DNA of 64,000 nt from Bradyrhizobium jicamae. Lineage in GTDB: Bacteria > Pseudomonadota > Alphaproteobacteria > Rhizobiales > Xanthobacteraceae. A program made the translations under genes and the position numbers. Location: contig NZ_JAFCKQ010000002.1 of NCBI RefSeq assembly GCF_018130215.1, positions 558,001 through 622,000 of the forward strand, in the 5' to 3' direction. Below are positions 7,214 to 15,543 of the stretch, one piece after another. A model generated the notes under the pieces. It was not told the origin of the DNA. It saw nothing but the letters and a program-made list of their open reading frames with translations, and searched no databases. Each line of letters starts with the position of its first letter. Positions within the stretch are counted from its first letter, which is position 1.

Positions 7214-8098
7214 ATGGCGACCGCAGTATCCATCCTTCCGGCCCAGCAACTGGCCGTTCTCAACGAGGCCTACCGCCAGGCGGTCGCGCGCAAGCGGCTG
7301 AAGGCGATGCTGGCGGCCGCGGCTTTCTGCGCGGTGCTCCTCGTCGCAGCAGTCGGCGCGGAAGTGAACCTGCACACGCTGTTCAGCTATTTCGGCAATT
7401 TCGTCGGTTATTTCGACCGCATCCTCACGCTCGATTCAGGCGCGCGGGTCTGGACCAGCCCGGCTGAATGGTTCTGGGGATGGAAGAAGTGGCTTCGCAT
7501 GCTCGGCGAGACGCTGCTGATCAGCTATGTCGGCACGCTGATCGGCGCAGTGCTCGCCTTCGCGCTGAATTTCCTCGCGGCGCAGAACACCTCGCCGTCG
7601 GCCTGGCTGCGCTTTACGGTCCGCCGCCTGCTGGAATTCGCCCGCACGGTGCCCGGCATCGTGTTCGCACTGATCTTCGTGATCGCTTTTGGCCTCGGGC
7701 CGATGGCCGGCGTGCTGGCGATCGCGATCCATTCCACCGGGGCACTCGGCAAGCTGTTCGCCGAGATCGTCGAGAATGCCGACATGAAGCCGGTCGAAGG
7801 CATCCGCTCCACCGGCGCGAGCTGGCTGTCCTGCATGCGCTTTGCCGTGCTGCCGCAGGTTCTGACCGGCTATGCGAGCTATGCGCTGCTGCGCTTCGAG
7901 ATCAACGTCCGGGAAGCTTCCGTGATGGGTTTTGTCGGCGCCGGCGGCATCGGCCAGGAGTTCGTGGTCGCGATCCGCAAGTTCTACTATTCCGACGTCA
8001 GTGCCATCCTCGTCACCATCATCGTCACGGTCTTCATCATCGACATCTCGACGGGCTGGCTGCGCGCCCGGCTGTTCGGCAAGGAGACGCGCCGATGA
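7214..8098 (+). CDS. phnE: Phosphonate ABC transporter permease 1
   Basis: A 294-residue inner-membrane permease of the binding-protein-dependent family. An N-terminal membrane segment (about 34-54) is followed by the permease core: LLISYVGTLIGAVLAFALNF, then FARTVPGIVFALIFVIAFGLGP, then the EAA-type loop EGIRSTGASWLSCMRFAVLP, then VMGFVGAGGIGQEF, then a last segment near AILVTIIVTVFIID. This order matches PhnE. The stop codon overlaps the next start by 4 nt (ATGA), so the two permeases are translationally coupled and likely form a heterodimer. Confidence 0.95.
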   Translation: MATAVSILPAQQLAVLNEAYRQAVARKRLKAMLAAAAFCAVLLVAAVGAEVNLHTLFSYFGNFVGYFDRILTLDSGARVWTSPAEWFWGWKKWLRMLGETLLISYVGTLIGAVLAFALNFLAAQNTSPSAWLRFTVRRLLEFARTVPGIVFALIFVIAFGLGPMAGVLAIAIHSTGALGKLFAEIVENADMKPVEGIRSTGASWLSCMRFAVLPQVLTGYASYALLRFEINVREASVMGFVGAGGIGQEFVVAIRKFYYSDVSAILVTIIVTVFIIDISTGWLRARLFGKETRR

Positions 8099-8943
8099 GC
8101 CAGCTGCCGAAGCCCGACACCGTGCAGCTGCGCGCGAAATATCCTGACGTGTTCGAGCGGCCGGCCTCGGCGCGGCTGGCGACGCCGGCGATGATCGTCG
8201 CCTTGCTTGCGATCTTCGTGCTCGGGCTGGTCGATCTCGACTTCTCACCGTCCAAGCTGATCTCGGGCGTCAGCCAGCTCGGCTGGATCACCATGATGAT
8301 GATCCCGCCGAATCCCGGTTCGTCGTTCCCGCTCTACATGCAGGCGCTCGGCGAGACGCTGTCGATCGCGCTGCTCGGCACCACGCTGGCCGCCGTGCTG
8401 GCGCTGCCGGTCAGCCTGCTGGCGGCGCGCAACATCATCCCGTCCAATCTGATCCGCTTTCCGGTCCGCCGTTTCCTGGATTCGATCCGCGGCGTCGATA
8501 CGCTGATCTGGGCACTGGTCTGGATCAACGTCGTCGGCCTCGGTCCGTTCGCCGGCGTGCTGGCGATCATGGTCTCCGACTTCGGCGCGTTCGGAAAGCT
8601 GTTCTCCGAAGCGATCGAGGCGGCCGACCGCAAGCAGGTCGAGGGCATCCGCGCCTCCGGCGGCAACGCGCTGCACGAAATCCGCTTCGGCCTGCTGCCG
8701 CAGGTGCTGCCCGTGATCGCGGGGCAGGTGCTCTACTTCATCGAGTCAAACACGCGCTCGGCCACCATCATCGGCATCGTCGGCGCCGGCGGCATCGGCC
8801 TGCAACTCGCCGAGCAGATCCGCGTGCTGGAATGGCAGAAGGTGTCGTTCCTGATCCTGATGATCCTGATCGCGGTCGCGGCGATCGATTTCATCTCGGG
8901 CAAGCTGCGGTTTGCGATCATCGGCCAGCGGGCGGTGGCCTGA
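8095..8943 (+). CDS. phnE: Phosphonate ABC transporter permease 2
   Basis: A 282-residue second PhnE subunit, starting at the ATG that overlaps the phnE1 stop. A soluble N-terminus of about 30 residues precedes the first membrane segment. The permease core is clear: MQALGETLSIALLGTTLAAV, IRGVDTLIWALVWINVVGLG, the EAA loop EGIRASGGNALHEIRFGLLP, and IIGIVGAGGIGLQLAEQIR. Having two separate phnE genes is common in rhizobia. It converges on phnF, with a small palindromic repeat between the two stops. Confidence 0.95.
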   Translation: MSQLPKPDTVQLRAKYPDVFERPASARLATPAMIVALLAIFVLGLVDLDFSPSKLISGVSQLGWITMMMIPPNPGSSFPLYMQALGETLSIALLGTTLAAVLALPVSLLAARNIIPSNLIRFPVRRFLDSIRGVDTLIWALVWINVVGLGPFAGVLAIMVSDFGAFGKLFSEAIEAADRKQVEGIRASGGNALHEIRFGLLPQVLPVIAGQVLYFIESNTRSATIIGIVGAGGIGLQLAEQIRVLEWQKVSFLILMILIAVAAIDFISGKLRFAIIGQRAVA

Positions 8944-8950
8944 GAGGCAC

Positions 8951-8979
8951 CTCTCCCCGCAGGAGCGGAGCGAGGGAGA
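8951..8979. repeat. Short GC-rich palindromic repeat (REP-like)
   Basis: CTCTCCCCGC AGGA GCGGAGCGAGGGAG forms an imperfect hairpin between the convergent ends of phnE2 and phnF. It is closely similar to the hairpin at 38668-38695, so it belongs to a dispersed family. It may also act as a bidirectional terminator, although no T-run follows. Confidence 0.6.
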
Positions 8980-8984
8980 TGAGC

Positions 8985-9710
8985 TCAGGTGTTCTCCACC
9001 AGGAACTCCACCCGCTCCGCGGCAAAGCGCGAGCGCTTGGTCACCAGCGGCTTGTCCGCGATGTCGACGTCGGTGGCGTCGACGACGAGCACCGGGCGAC
9101 CGAGCGCGAGATCGAGCCGCGCCGCGTCGGTGGCGTCCGCAATCGCCGCGGTGATCCGGGTCGAGGAGCGGCGGTAATCCTTGATGTCGTAGTGCGCCAG
9201 CAGCTTGGTCATCGAGCGGACAGCGGCGAACACGCTGCCGGCGTCGGGAAAACGTTCGGCCGACAACCACGTTGTGGAGACGCAGATCGGCGTGCGGTCC
9301 GCGAGCCTGACGGACTCGATCCGGATCAGCGGCGCGCCGGTCTTCAGCCCAAGCTCGCGCGCGATCTCGCGGGTGGCAACATCCTCGCCGGCATCGATAA
9401 ACTGGCCGCGCGGCTCATGCCCGCCGGCCCCGACGATCTCCGAGAAACGTGTGCGTGAGCGCAACGGATAGGCAAGGCGCTGCGCCTCGACATAGGTGCC
9501 GCTGCCGCGTTCGGCGCGCACCAGGCCGCGCTCGGCCAGCGCGGCAAGCGCGCGTCGCACGGTGTGGCGGTTGACGCGATAGGTCTCCGCGATCTCGACC
9601 TCGCCGGGCAGCTTCTCGCCGGCAGCGAAACGGCCGTCGGCAATGCCGCGTTCGATGCCGTCGGCCACCTGCCGCCACAGGGCGACGCCGGAACTCTCCT
9701 GCATGCTCAT
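8985..9710 (-). CDS. phnF: GntR/HutC-family phosphonate utilisation regulator
   Basis: A 241-residue transcription factor. The N-terminal winged helix-turn-helix (about residues 10-75) contains LPGEVEIAETYRVNRHTVRR and the wing RAERGSGTYV. The C-terminal two thirds is a UTRA/HutC ligand domain (pattern PLIRIESVRLADRTPICVST). PhnF proteins repress phn genes until a phosphonate or phosphate-related ligand appears. It is divergent from phnG, and the shared 105-nt intergenic region holds a perfect palindrome (9771-9796) that is the likely operator, also placed for autoregulation. Confidence 0.93.
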   Translation of the reverse strand: MSMQESSGVALWRQVADGIERGIADGRFAAGEKLPGEVEIAETYRVNRHTVRRALAALAERGLVRAERGSGTYVEAQRLAYPLRSRTRFSEIVGAGGHEPRGQFIDAGEDVATREIARELGLKTGAPLIRIESVRLADRTPICVSTTWLSAERFPDAGSVFAAVRSMTKLLAHYDIKDYRRSSTRITAAIADATDAARLDLALGRPVLVVDATDVDIADKPLVTKRSRFAAERVEFLVENT

Positions 9711-9738
9711 GGCGCCGTGATACCCAGAAATCGTCGAT

Positions 9739-9756
9739 TTGTCACGAAACGGTCAT
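9739..9756 (+). promoter_or_regulatory. PhoB box upstream of phnG
   Basis: TTGTCAC, GAAA, CGGTCAT: two half-sites at 11-bp phasing, matching the CTGTCAT consensus in five and six of seven positions. It lies in the phnF-phnG intergenic region, 59 nt upstream of the phnG start codon and just upstream of the palindromic PhnF operator. It probably replaces the -35 element of the phnG promoter. Binding is inferred. Confidence 0.65.
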
Positions 9757-9770
9757 TGGCGTTCGCTAGG

Positions 9771-9796
9771 AAGTTGTCTATTATCATAGACAACTT
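9771..9796. promoter_or_regulatory. Perfect palindrome, likely PhnF operator
   Basis: AAGTTGTCTA, 6-nt spacer TTATCA, TAGACAACTT: both 10-bp arms are exact inverted repeats. The GTCTA/TAGAC half-sites fit the pattern known for HutC-type GntR regulators. The TATTAT inside the site (9779-9784) could also be the -10 of the phnG promoter, so binding would block RNA polymerase. It lies 19 nt before the phnG start codon and 60 nt before phnF. Confidence 0.82.
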
Positions 9797-9815
9797 GATT
9801 CAGGCAAGGTGGCTG

Positions 9816-10277
9816 ATGGGCTTGACCGGGCAGAACAGCAAAGAGGCGCAGCGCAAGGCCGCCATGGCGGTGCTGGCGCATGCGAGCGGGGCCGAGATTG
9901 CCGGCCGTCTCGCTGATATCGAATTGCCTGCGCACGAGACTCTGCGTGAACCGGAAAACGGCCTCGTGATGCTGCGCGGGCGGATCGGCGGCGACGGCGC
10001 GCCGTTCAATCTCGGCGAGGCGACGGTGTCGCGCGCGGCGGTGCGGCTTGCGAGCGGCGAGGTCGGCTTCGGCTACACGCTCGGTCGGGACGCGCAGAAG
10101 GCCAGGATGATCGCGCTGTGCGATGCCATGGTGCAGTCGGCGGAATTCTCCGGCGAGGTGGAGGCGAAGGTGATCGCACCGCTGCGCGAGCACCTCAGCG
10201 CCGAACGGAATCGAAAGGGCCGAGAGACGGCGGCGACGCGGGTCGATTTCTACACGATGGTGCGTGGCGAGGGGTGA
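9816..10277 (+). CDS. phnG: C-P lyase core subunit PhnG
   Basis: A 153-residue subunit of the PhnGHIJ complex, which attaches methylphosphonate to ATP ribose. Family pattern: RKAAMAVLAHA at the N-terminus, PENGLVMLRGRIGGDGAPFNLGE in the middle and VSRAAVRLASGEVGFGYTLGRD. The start ATG9816 follows AAGGTGG at 9806-9812 with a short 3-nt gap. It heads the phnGHIJKLM2N operon; phnH begins 4 nt after its stop. Confidence 0.95.
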   Translation: MGLTGQNSKEAQRKAAMAVLAHASGAEIAGRLADIELPAHETLREPENGLVMLRGRIGGDGAPFNLGEATVSRAAVRLASGEVGFGYTLGRDAQKARMIALCDAMVQSAEFSGEVEAKVIAPLREHLSAERNRKGRETAATRVDFYTMVRGEG

Positions 10278-10281
10278 TGCG

Positions 10282-10890
10282 ATGACGACGTTTGCGGAAC
10301 TGCCTCCCGGATTTGCCGACAAGGTGCTGTCGGCGCAGTCGACCTTCCGCTCCGTGATGGACGCCATGGCGCGTCCGGGCAGCGTCCAGCGCGTTGCGGC
10401 GAACGCGGGCGTGCCCGCCGGCATGATGCGCGGCTCGGCCGCGATCGCGCTGACGCTGTTCGACCATGACACGCCGATCTGGCTAGATGCCGCGATGTCC
10501 GCGACATCGGACGTCGCCCGATGGCTCAAGTTCCACACCAGCGCGCCTGTCGTTGCGGATTCCTCGATATCAAGCTTCGCTCTGATCGGCGACGCCGCGA
10601 GCCTGCCGGCGCTCGATCGCTTCGCGTTCGGCAGCAATGAATATCCGGATCGTTCGACCACGCTGGTCCTGCAGGTCGACAGCCTGACGCAGGGGCCCGG
10701 CTTCGAGCTCAAGGGCCCGGGCATCGACGGCACAGCGCTGCTGCAGGCGATGATCCGGCCGCTCGATCTGTTCGAGCGGCTCAGCATCAACGAGACCCTG
10801 TTCCCGCGCGGCATCGACGTCGTGCTGGTCCATGATGACGCCATTGTGGCGATCCCCCGCACCACGCGGCTGGTCGCAAGCGGAGTGTAA
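10282..10890 (+). CDS. phnH: C-P lyase core subunit PhnH
   Basis: A 202-residue PhnH. The opening LPPGFADKVLSAQSTFRSVM and MDAMARPGSVQRV are characteristic. The centre holds ALTLFDHDTPIWLD, and the C-terminal part carries GPGIDGTALL and FPRGIDVVLVHDDAIVAIPRTT, as in other PhnH proteins. ATG10282 is preceded by GAGGGG ending 8 nt upstream, inside the end of phnG. phnI starts 3 nt after the stop, which fits fixed stoichiometry of the complex. Confidence 0.95.
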   Translation: MTTFAELPPGFADKVLSAQSTFRSVMDAMARPGSVQRVAANAGVPAGMMRGSAAIALTLFDHDTPIWLDAAMSATSDVARWLKFHTSAPVVADSSISSFALIGDAASLPALDRFAFGSNEYPDRSTTLVLQVDSLTQGPGFELKGPGIDGTALLQAMIRPLDLFERLSINETLFPRGIDVVLVHDDAIVAIPRTTRLVASGV

Positions 10891-10893
10891 GCG

Positions 10894-11997
10894 ATGTATG
10901 TAGCCGTCAAGGGAGGCGAACGTGCCATCGAGAACGCCCACCGCCTGCTCGCGCATGAGCGGCGCGGCGACCGCGATGTACCGGAGGTGACGCTGTCGCA
11001 GATCTCCGAACAGCTGTCGCTCGGCGTCGACCGCGTGATGACCGAAGGCTCGCTCTACGACCGCGAGCTCGCGGCGCTCGCGATCAAGCAGGCGCGCGGC
11101 GACATGATCGAGGCGATCTTCCTGGTGCGCGCCTTCCGTGCCACGCTGCCGCGTTTTGGCTCGAGCGAACCGGTCAATACCGGCGAGATGCTGGTCCGGC
11201 GCCGTATCTCCTCGACCTTCAAGGACATTCCGGGCGGTCAGATCCTCGGGCCGACTTTCGATTACACCCATCGCCTGCTCGACCCGCAGCTTGCCGAAGG
11301 TTTCGTGCCCGACGAGCCGGCGACGGCGCAAGCGCCTGATGTGCCTGCACCGCGCGTCACCGACATCCTCGGCCGCGACGGCCTGATCGAACCGTCGCCG
11401 CGGGCAGAGCCGGATGCGCCGATCGGCGACCTCACCCGCGAGCCGCTGAGCTTTCCGGCCGACCGCGACCTTCGCCTGCAAAACCTGGCGCGTGGCGACG
11501 AGGGCTTCCTGCTCGCGCTCGGCTACTCGACGCAGCGCGGCTACGGCCGCAACCATCCATTCGCCGGCGAGATCCGCTTCGGTGATGTCGAGGTCGAGTT
11601 CGTCGCCGAGGATGCCGGCTTCGCGGTGCCGCTCGGTTCGATCGAACTGACCGAGTGCCAGATGGTCAACCAGTTCAAGGGCTCGGCGACCGAAGCGCCG
11701 TGCTTCACCCGCGGCTATGGGCTCGCCTTCGGCCAGAGCGAGCGCAAGACCATGTCGATGGCGCTGGTCGATCGCGCCCTGCGTGCGCGCGAGCTCGACG
11801 AGGAGGTGAAGTCGCCGGCGCAGGACGAGGAGTTCGTGATGTCGCACTCCGACAACGTTCAGGCAACCGGCTTCGTCGAGCATCTGAAGCTGCCGCATTA
11901 TGTCGACTTCCAGTCCGAGCTCGGCCTGCTGCGCAAGCTGCGGCAGGAGTTCGCCGAGTCGAACCAGGCTGCCGAAATGCAGGAGGCCGCGGAATGA
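10894..11997 (+). CDS. phnI: C-P lyase core subunit PhnI (nucleosidase component)
   Basis: A 367-residue PhnI. With G, H and L it displaces adenine from ATP by the phosphonate. The N-terminus MYVAVKGGERAIENAHRLL is diagnostic. Further family stretches are TEGSLYDRELAALAIKQARG, RRISSTFKDIPGGQILGPT and LGYSTQRGYGRNHPFAGE, and late in the protein DEEFVMSHSDNVQATGFVEHLKLPHYVDFQSEL. The stop overlaps the phnJ start by 4 nt (ATGA). Confidence 0.97.
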   Translation: MYVAVKGGERAIENAHRLLAHERRGDRDVPEVTLSQISEQLSLGVDRVMTEGSLYDRELAALAIKQARGDMIEAIFLVRAFRATLPRFGSSEPVNTGEMLVRRRISSTFKDIPGGQILGPTFDYTHRLLDPQLAEGFVPDEPATAQAPDVPAPRVTDILGRDGLIEPSPRAEPDAPIGDLTREPLSFPADRDLRLQNLARGDEGFLLALGYSTQRGYGRNHPFAGEIRFGDVEVEFVAEDAGFAVPLGSIELTECQMVNQFKGSATEAPCFTRGYGLAFGQSERKTMSMALVDRALRARELDEEVKSPAQDEEFVMSHSDNVQATGFVEHLKLPHYVDFQSELGLLRKLRQEFAESNQAAEMQEAAE

Positions 11998-12878
11998 ACG
12001 CGCCGGCTTACAACTTCGCCTATCTCGACGAGCAGACCAAGCGGATGATCCGCCGCGCGATCCTGAAGGCGATCGCGATCCCCGGCTACCAGGTGCCGTT
12101 CGCCAGCCGCGAGATGCCGATGCCCTATGGCTGGGGCACCGGCGGCGTGCAGGTGACGGCCGCAATCCTCGGTCCCGACGACGTGCTGAAGGTGATCGAT
12201 CAGGGCTCGGACGACACCACCAATGCGATCTCGATCCGCAAGTTCTTCGGCAAGACAGCCGGCGTCGCGACCACGACCTCGACCACGGACGCGACCGTGA
12301 TCCAGACCCGGCACCGCATTCCCGAGGCCGAGCTGCATGCGGGGCAGGTGCTGGTCTACCAGGTGCCGATCCCCGAGCCGCTGCGTTTCCTCGAGCCGCG
12401 CGAGACCGAGACGCGGCGCATGCACGCGCTCGCCGAATACGGGCTGATGCATGTCAAGCTCTATGAGGACATTGCGCGCTTCGGGCATATCGCGACCGCC
12501 TACGCCTATCCGGTGAGGGTGAACGCGCGCTATGTGATGGATCCGTCGCCGACGCCGAAATTCGACAATCCGAAAATGGACAATTGCGCGGCCCTGCAGC
12601 TGTTCGGCGCCGGCCGGGAGAAGCGCATCTATGCGATCCCGCCCTACACCACGGTGGTCTCCCTGGATTTCGAGGATCATCCCTTCACGCGCTACCGCTT
12701 CGATGCGCCCTGTGCGCTGTGCGGCGCCGACAATTCCTATCTCGACGAGATCGTCACCGACGACAAGGGTGGACGGATGTTCGTCTGCTCCGACACCGAT
12801 TTCTGCGAGCAGCGCCAGGCCGCGGGCCATCACGGCACCGAGAGCGCGGCGCCGCACAAGGAGAAGGCGCATGTCTGA
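11994..12878 (+). CDS. phnJ: C-P lyase radical SAM subunit PhnJ
   Basis: A 294-residue catalytic subunit that cleaves the C-P bond of ribose 1-methylphosphonate 5-phosphate to cyclic ribose phosphate and methane using S-adenosylmethionine. The four functional cysteines are all present with exact spacing: Cys240, Cys243, Cys265 and Cys271 (CALCG, then VCSDTDFC). The proposed glycyl-radical Gly corresponds to Gly31 in IPGYQVPFASREMPMPYGWG. The start overlaps phnI by 4 nt, and the end overlaps the phnK start by 8 nt. Everything visible says this enzyme is functional. Confidence 0.98.
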   Translation: MNAPAYNFAYLDEQTKRMIRRAILKAIAIPGYQVPFASREMPMPYGWGTGGVQVTAAILGPDDVLKVIDQGSDDTTNAISIRKFFGKTAGVATTTSTTDATVIQTRHRIPEAELHAGQVLVYQVPIPEPLRFLEPRETETRRMHALAEYGLMHVKLYEDIARFGHIATAYAYPVRVNARYVMDPSPTPKFDNPKMDNCAALQLFGAGREKRIYAIPPYTTVVSLDFEDHPFTRYRFDAPCALCGADNSYLDEIVTDDKGGRMFVCSDTDFCEQRQAAGHHGTESAAPHKEKAHV

Positions 12879-13668
12879 GCCGTCATCCCTCGACAACGAC
12901 CAGCCGCTCCTGGTCGCCGAAGGGCTTGCCAAAAACTACGGCCAGCTTGCGGCCTGCCGCGACATTTCGTTTGCACTCTATCCGGGCGAGGTGCTGGCGA
13001 TCGTCGGTGAATCCGGCTCGGGCAAATCGACGCTGTTGCAGCTGCTGTCGGCCCAGCTGGCGCCGAGCGCGGGGCGGGTGTCATACCGGATGCGCGACGG
13101 CGTGCTGCGCGATCTCGCAGAGCTTGGCGAGGCCGAGCGACGCTTCCTGTTCCGTACCGACTGGGGCTTCGTGCACCAGGATCCTGCGCAGGGGTTGCGC
13201 ATGGCGGTCTCGGCCGGCGCCAATGTCGGCGAGCGGCTGATGGCGGTCGGCTGGAATCACTACGGCCGGATCCGCGACACCGCATCGAACTGGCTCGAAC
13301 GGGTCGAGATCGACGTCGGCCGGATCGACGATGCGCCGAAAACCTATTCGGGCGGCATGCGGCAGCGGCTGCAGATCGCGCGCAACCTCGTCACCGAGCC
13401 GCGGCTGGTGTTCATGGACGAGCCGACCGGCGGCCTCGACGTTTCGGTGCAGGCGCGCCTGCTTGATCTGATGCGCAACCTCGTCAGCGAGCTCGGGCTC
13501 GCAGCTATCGTCGTCACTCACGATCTCGCCGTCGCACGGCTCCTGTCCCATCGCGTGATGGTGATGAAGGGCGGCCGCGTCATCGAGACCGGTCTCACCG
13601 ACCAGGTGCTCGACGATCCGCGCGAGCCCTATACGCAACTGCTCGTCTCCTCGATCCTTCCGCCATGA
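12871..13668 (+). CDS. phnK: C-P lyase ABC-type subunit PhnK
   Basis: A 265-residue ABC ATPase-like protein that docks on the PhnGHIJ core. Walker A GESGSGKS (residues 46-53), signature YSGGMRQRLQIARNL (about 159-173), Walker B LVFMDEP and a GGLDVSVQARLLDL D-loop region are intact. The segment RTDWGFVHQDPAQGLRM is specific for PhnK. It begins with an 8-nt overlap with phnJ and ends with a 4-nt overlap with phnL. It has no membrane partner here, as expected for a complex subunit and not a transporter. Confidence 0.96.
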   Translation: MSEPSSLDNDQPLLVAEGLAKNYGQLAACRDISFALYPGEVLAIVGESGSGKSTLLQLLSAQLAPSAGRVSYRMRDGVLRDLAELGEAERRFLFRTDWGFVHQDPAQGLRMAVSAGANVGERLMAVGWNHYGRIRDTASNWLERVEIDVGRIDDAPKTYSGGMRQRLQIARNLVTEPRLVFMDEPTGGLDVSVQARLLDLMRNLVSELGLAAIVVTHDLAVARLLSHRVMVMKGGRVIETGLTDQVLDDPREPYTQLLVSSILPP

Positions 13669-14375
13669 GGCCAGTGATGACCGCGATGATCGATATCGCC
13701 AATGCCGAGAAGACCTTCACCATGCACCTGCAGGGCGGCGTCGAGCTGCCCGTGGTGCGTGGCGTCACGTTTCACGTCAATCCCGGTGAATGCGTCGTGC
13801 TGTCGGGTCCCTCGGGCGCCGGCAAATCGTCCATTCTCAAGATGATGTTCGGCAACTATCGCTGCGACGGCGGCCGGATCGGCATCCGTCACCAGGGCAC
13901 CGTGATCGATCTTGCGACCGCCGAGCCGCGTCAGGTGCTGAGCGTGCGCCGCTCGACGATCGGCTATGTCAGCCAGTTCCTGCGCGCCGTCCCCCGTGTC
14001 GCGACGATCGATGTCGTTGCCGAGCCCCTGATTGCCAACGGTGTGGCGCGGGAGGAAGCACGTGACCGCGCCGGCCGCCTGCTGCGCCGACTCAACATCC
14101 CCGAGCGGCTGTGGAAGCTGCCGCCGTCGACTTTCTCCGGCGGCGAGCAGCAGCGCGTCAACATCGCGCACGGCTTCATTTCGGACCTGCCGATCCTGCT
14201 GCTGGACGAGCCGACCGCCTCGCTCGATGCCGCCAACCGTGCCGTGGTGGTCGAGCTGATCGCCGAGAAGAAGACCAGGGGCGTCGCGATGGTCGCGATC
14301 GTCCATGACGACGAGATCCGTCATCTGATCGCCGACCGCATCGTCGATGTGACCTCGTTCGCCGCTGCCGCCTGA
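13665..14375 (+). CDS. phnL: C-P lyase ABC-type subunit PhnL
   Basis: A 236-residue ABC ATPase-like protein required with PhnGHI for the nucleosidase step. Walker A GPSGAGKS (residues 48-55), FSGGEQQRVNIAHG signature, Walker B ILLLDEPTASLDAANR and the H-loop VAIVHDDE are visible. GYVSQFLRAVPRVATIDVVAEPL is typical of PhnL. The start overlaps the phnK stop (ATGA). A 13-nt gap separates it from phnM2. Confidence 0.96.
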   Translation: MRPVMTAMIDIANAEKTFTMHLQGGVELPVVRGVTFHVNPGECVVLSGPSGAGKSSILKMMFGNYRCDGGRIGIRHQGTVIDLATAEPRQVLSVRRSTIGYVSQFLRAVPRVATIDVVAEPLIANGVAREEARDRAGRLLRRLNIPERLWKLPPSTFSGGEQQRVNIAHGFISDLPILLLDEPTASLDAANRAVVVELIAEKKTRGVAMVAIVHDDEIRHLIADRIVDVTSFAAAA

Positions 14376-14388
14376 AGGATCGTTTGAA

Positions 14389-15543
14389 ATGACTGCCAAG
14401 CAAGACACCATCATCGGCAACGCCCGCCTCGTTCTCGCCGATCGCGTGATCGAGCAGGGCTGGCTGGCCATGTCCGATGGCAGGATCGCCGAATTCGGTG
14501 AGGGCAGGGCGCCGGGAGCAGCCGACGACGCCGGCGGCGACCTCCTGATGCCCGGGCTGATCGAGCTGCACACCGACCATCTCGAGATGCACTACGTGCC
14601 GCGGCCCAAGGTGTTCTGGAATCCGGTCGCCGCCGTGATCTCGTATGACGGTCAGCTTGCCACGTCGGGCATCACCACCGTGCTGGATTCGCTGCGCGTC
14701 TGGCGTGAGGACGGCGCCGAGGAGGTCGATGGACGTGCCGGCCTCCTGGCGGAGGCGATCACGGCCGCGCGCGAGGAGAACCTGCTGCGTGCCGACCACT
14801 TCCTGCATCTGCGCTGCGAGATACCGATGCCGGACGTGGTGGCGGAGGCCAAGGAGCTGATTGATCGTCCCGACGTGAGGCTGATGTCGCTGATGGACCA
14901 CACGCCCGGCCAGCGCCAGTTTCGCGACGAGGTCAAGCTGCGCGACTATTACCGCGGCAAGGGCGGCGGCATGACCGACGCCCAGCTCGACGAGCTGTTC
15001 GCAAGACGCTTCGCCTATCAGCAGCAATATGCCGAAGCCAACATGCGCGCGATCGTCGCGCTGGCGCATCAGTACGGGATTCCGCTCGCCAGCCACGACG
15101 ATACCACGGAAGAGAACGTGACCGATGCGATCAAGGACAAGGTCGCGGTCGCGGAATTTCCGACTACGCTGGAGGCCGCGCGCGGGCTGCACGCGGCCGG
15201 CATCGACGTCCTGATGGGCGCGCCCAACGTGGTGCGCGGCGGCTCGCATTCCGGCAATATCGCGGCCGTCGACCTTGCCCGCGAGGGCATGCTCGACATC
15301 CTGTCGTCGGACTACATCCCCTCGAGCCTGTTGATGGCGGCGCTGCAATTGCCGCAGCATGTGCCGGCGATCGATCTCGCCTCCGCCATCCGCACAGTCA
15401 CCAAGACGCCGGCAGAAGCCGTCGGGCTGTCGGATCGCGGCGAGATCGCGGTCGGCAAGCGCGCCGACCTGATCCGCGTGCACGTCGCGCGTAACCTTCC
15501 GGTGGTGCGCAGCGTCTGGCGCGAAGGAGGAAGGGTCGCATGA
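14389..15543 (+). CDS. phnM: RPnTP diphosphatase, canonical PhnM (PhnM2)
   Basis: A 384-residue amidohydrolase that converts ribose 1-methylphosphonate 5-triphosphate to the 5-phosphate plus diphosphate, the substrate for PhnJ. It has all the family signatures: MPGLIELHTDHLEMHYVPRP (His61, Asp63), HLRCEIPMP, SLMDHTPGQRQF, RDYYRGKGGG, SHDDTTEENV, GAPNVVRGGSHSGN and LSSDYIPSSLL. This is the copy expected to work with the core complex. The stop overlaps the phnN start by 4 nt. A second, divergent PhnM lies at 3290-4462. Confidence 0.96.
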   Translation: MTAKQDTIIGNARLVLADRVIEQGWLAMSDGRIAEFGEGRAPGAADDAGGDLLMPGLIELHTDHLEMHYVPRPKVFWNPVAAVISYDGQLATSGITTVLDSLRVWREDGAEEVDGRAGLLAEAITAAREENLLRADHFLHLRCEIPMPDVVAEAKELIDRPDVRLMSLMDHTPGQRQFRDEVKLRDYYRGKGGGMTDAQLDELFARRFAYQQQYAEANMRAIVALAHQYGIPLASHDDTTEENVTDAIKDKVAVAEFPTTLEAARGLHAAGIDVLMGAPNVVRGGSHSGNIAAVDLAREGMLDILSSDYIPSSLLMAALQLPQHVPAIDLASAIRTVTKTPAEAVGLSDRGEIAVGKRADLIRVHVARNLPVVRSVWREGGRVA

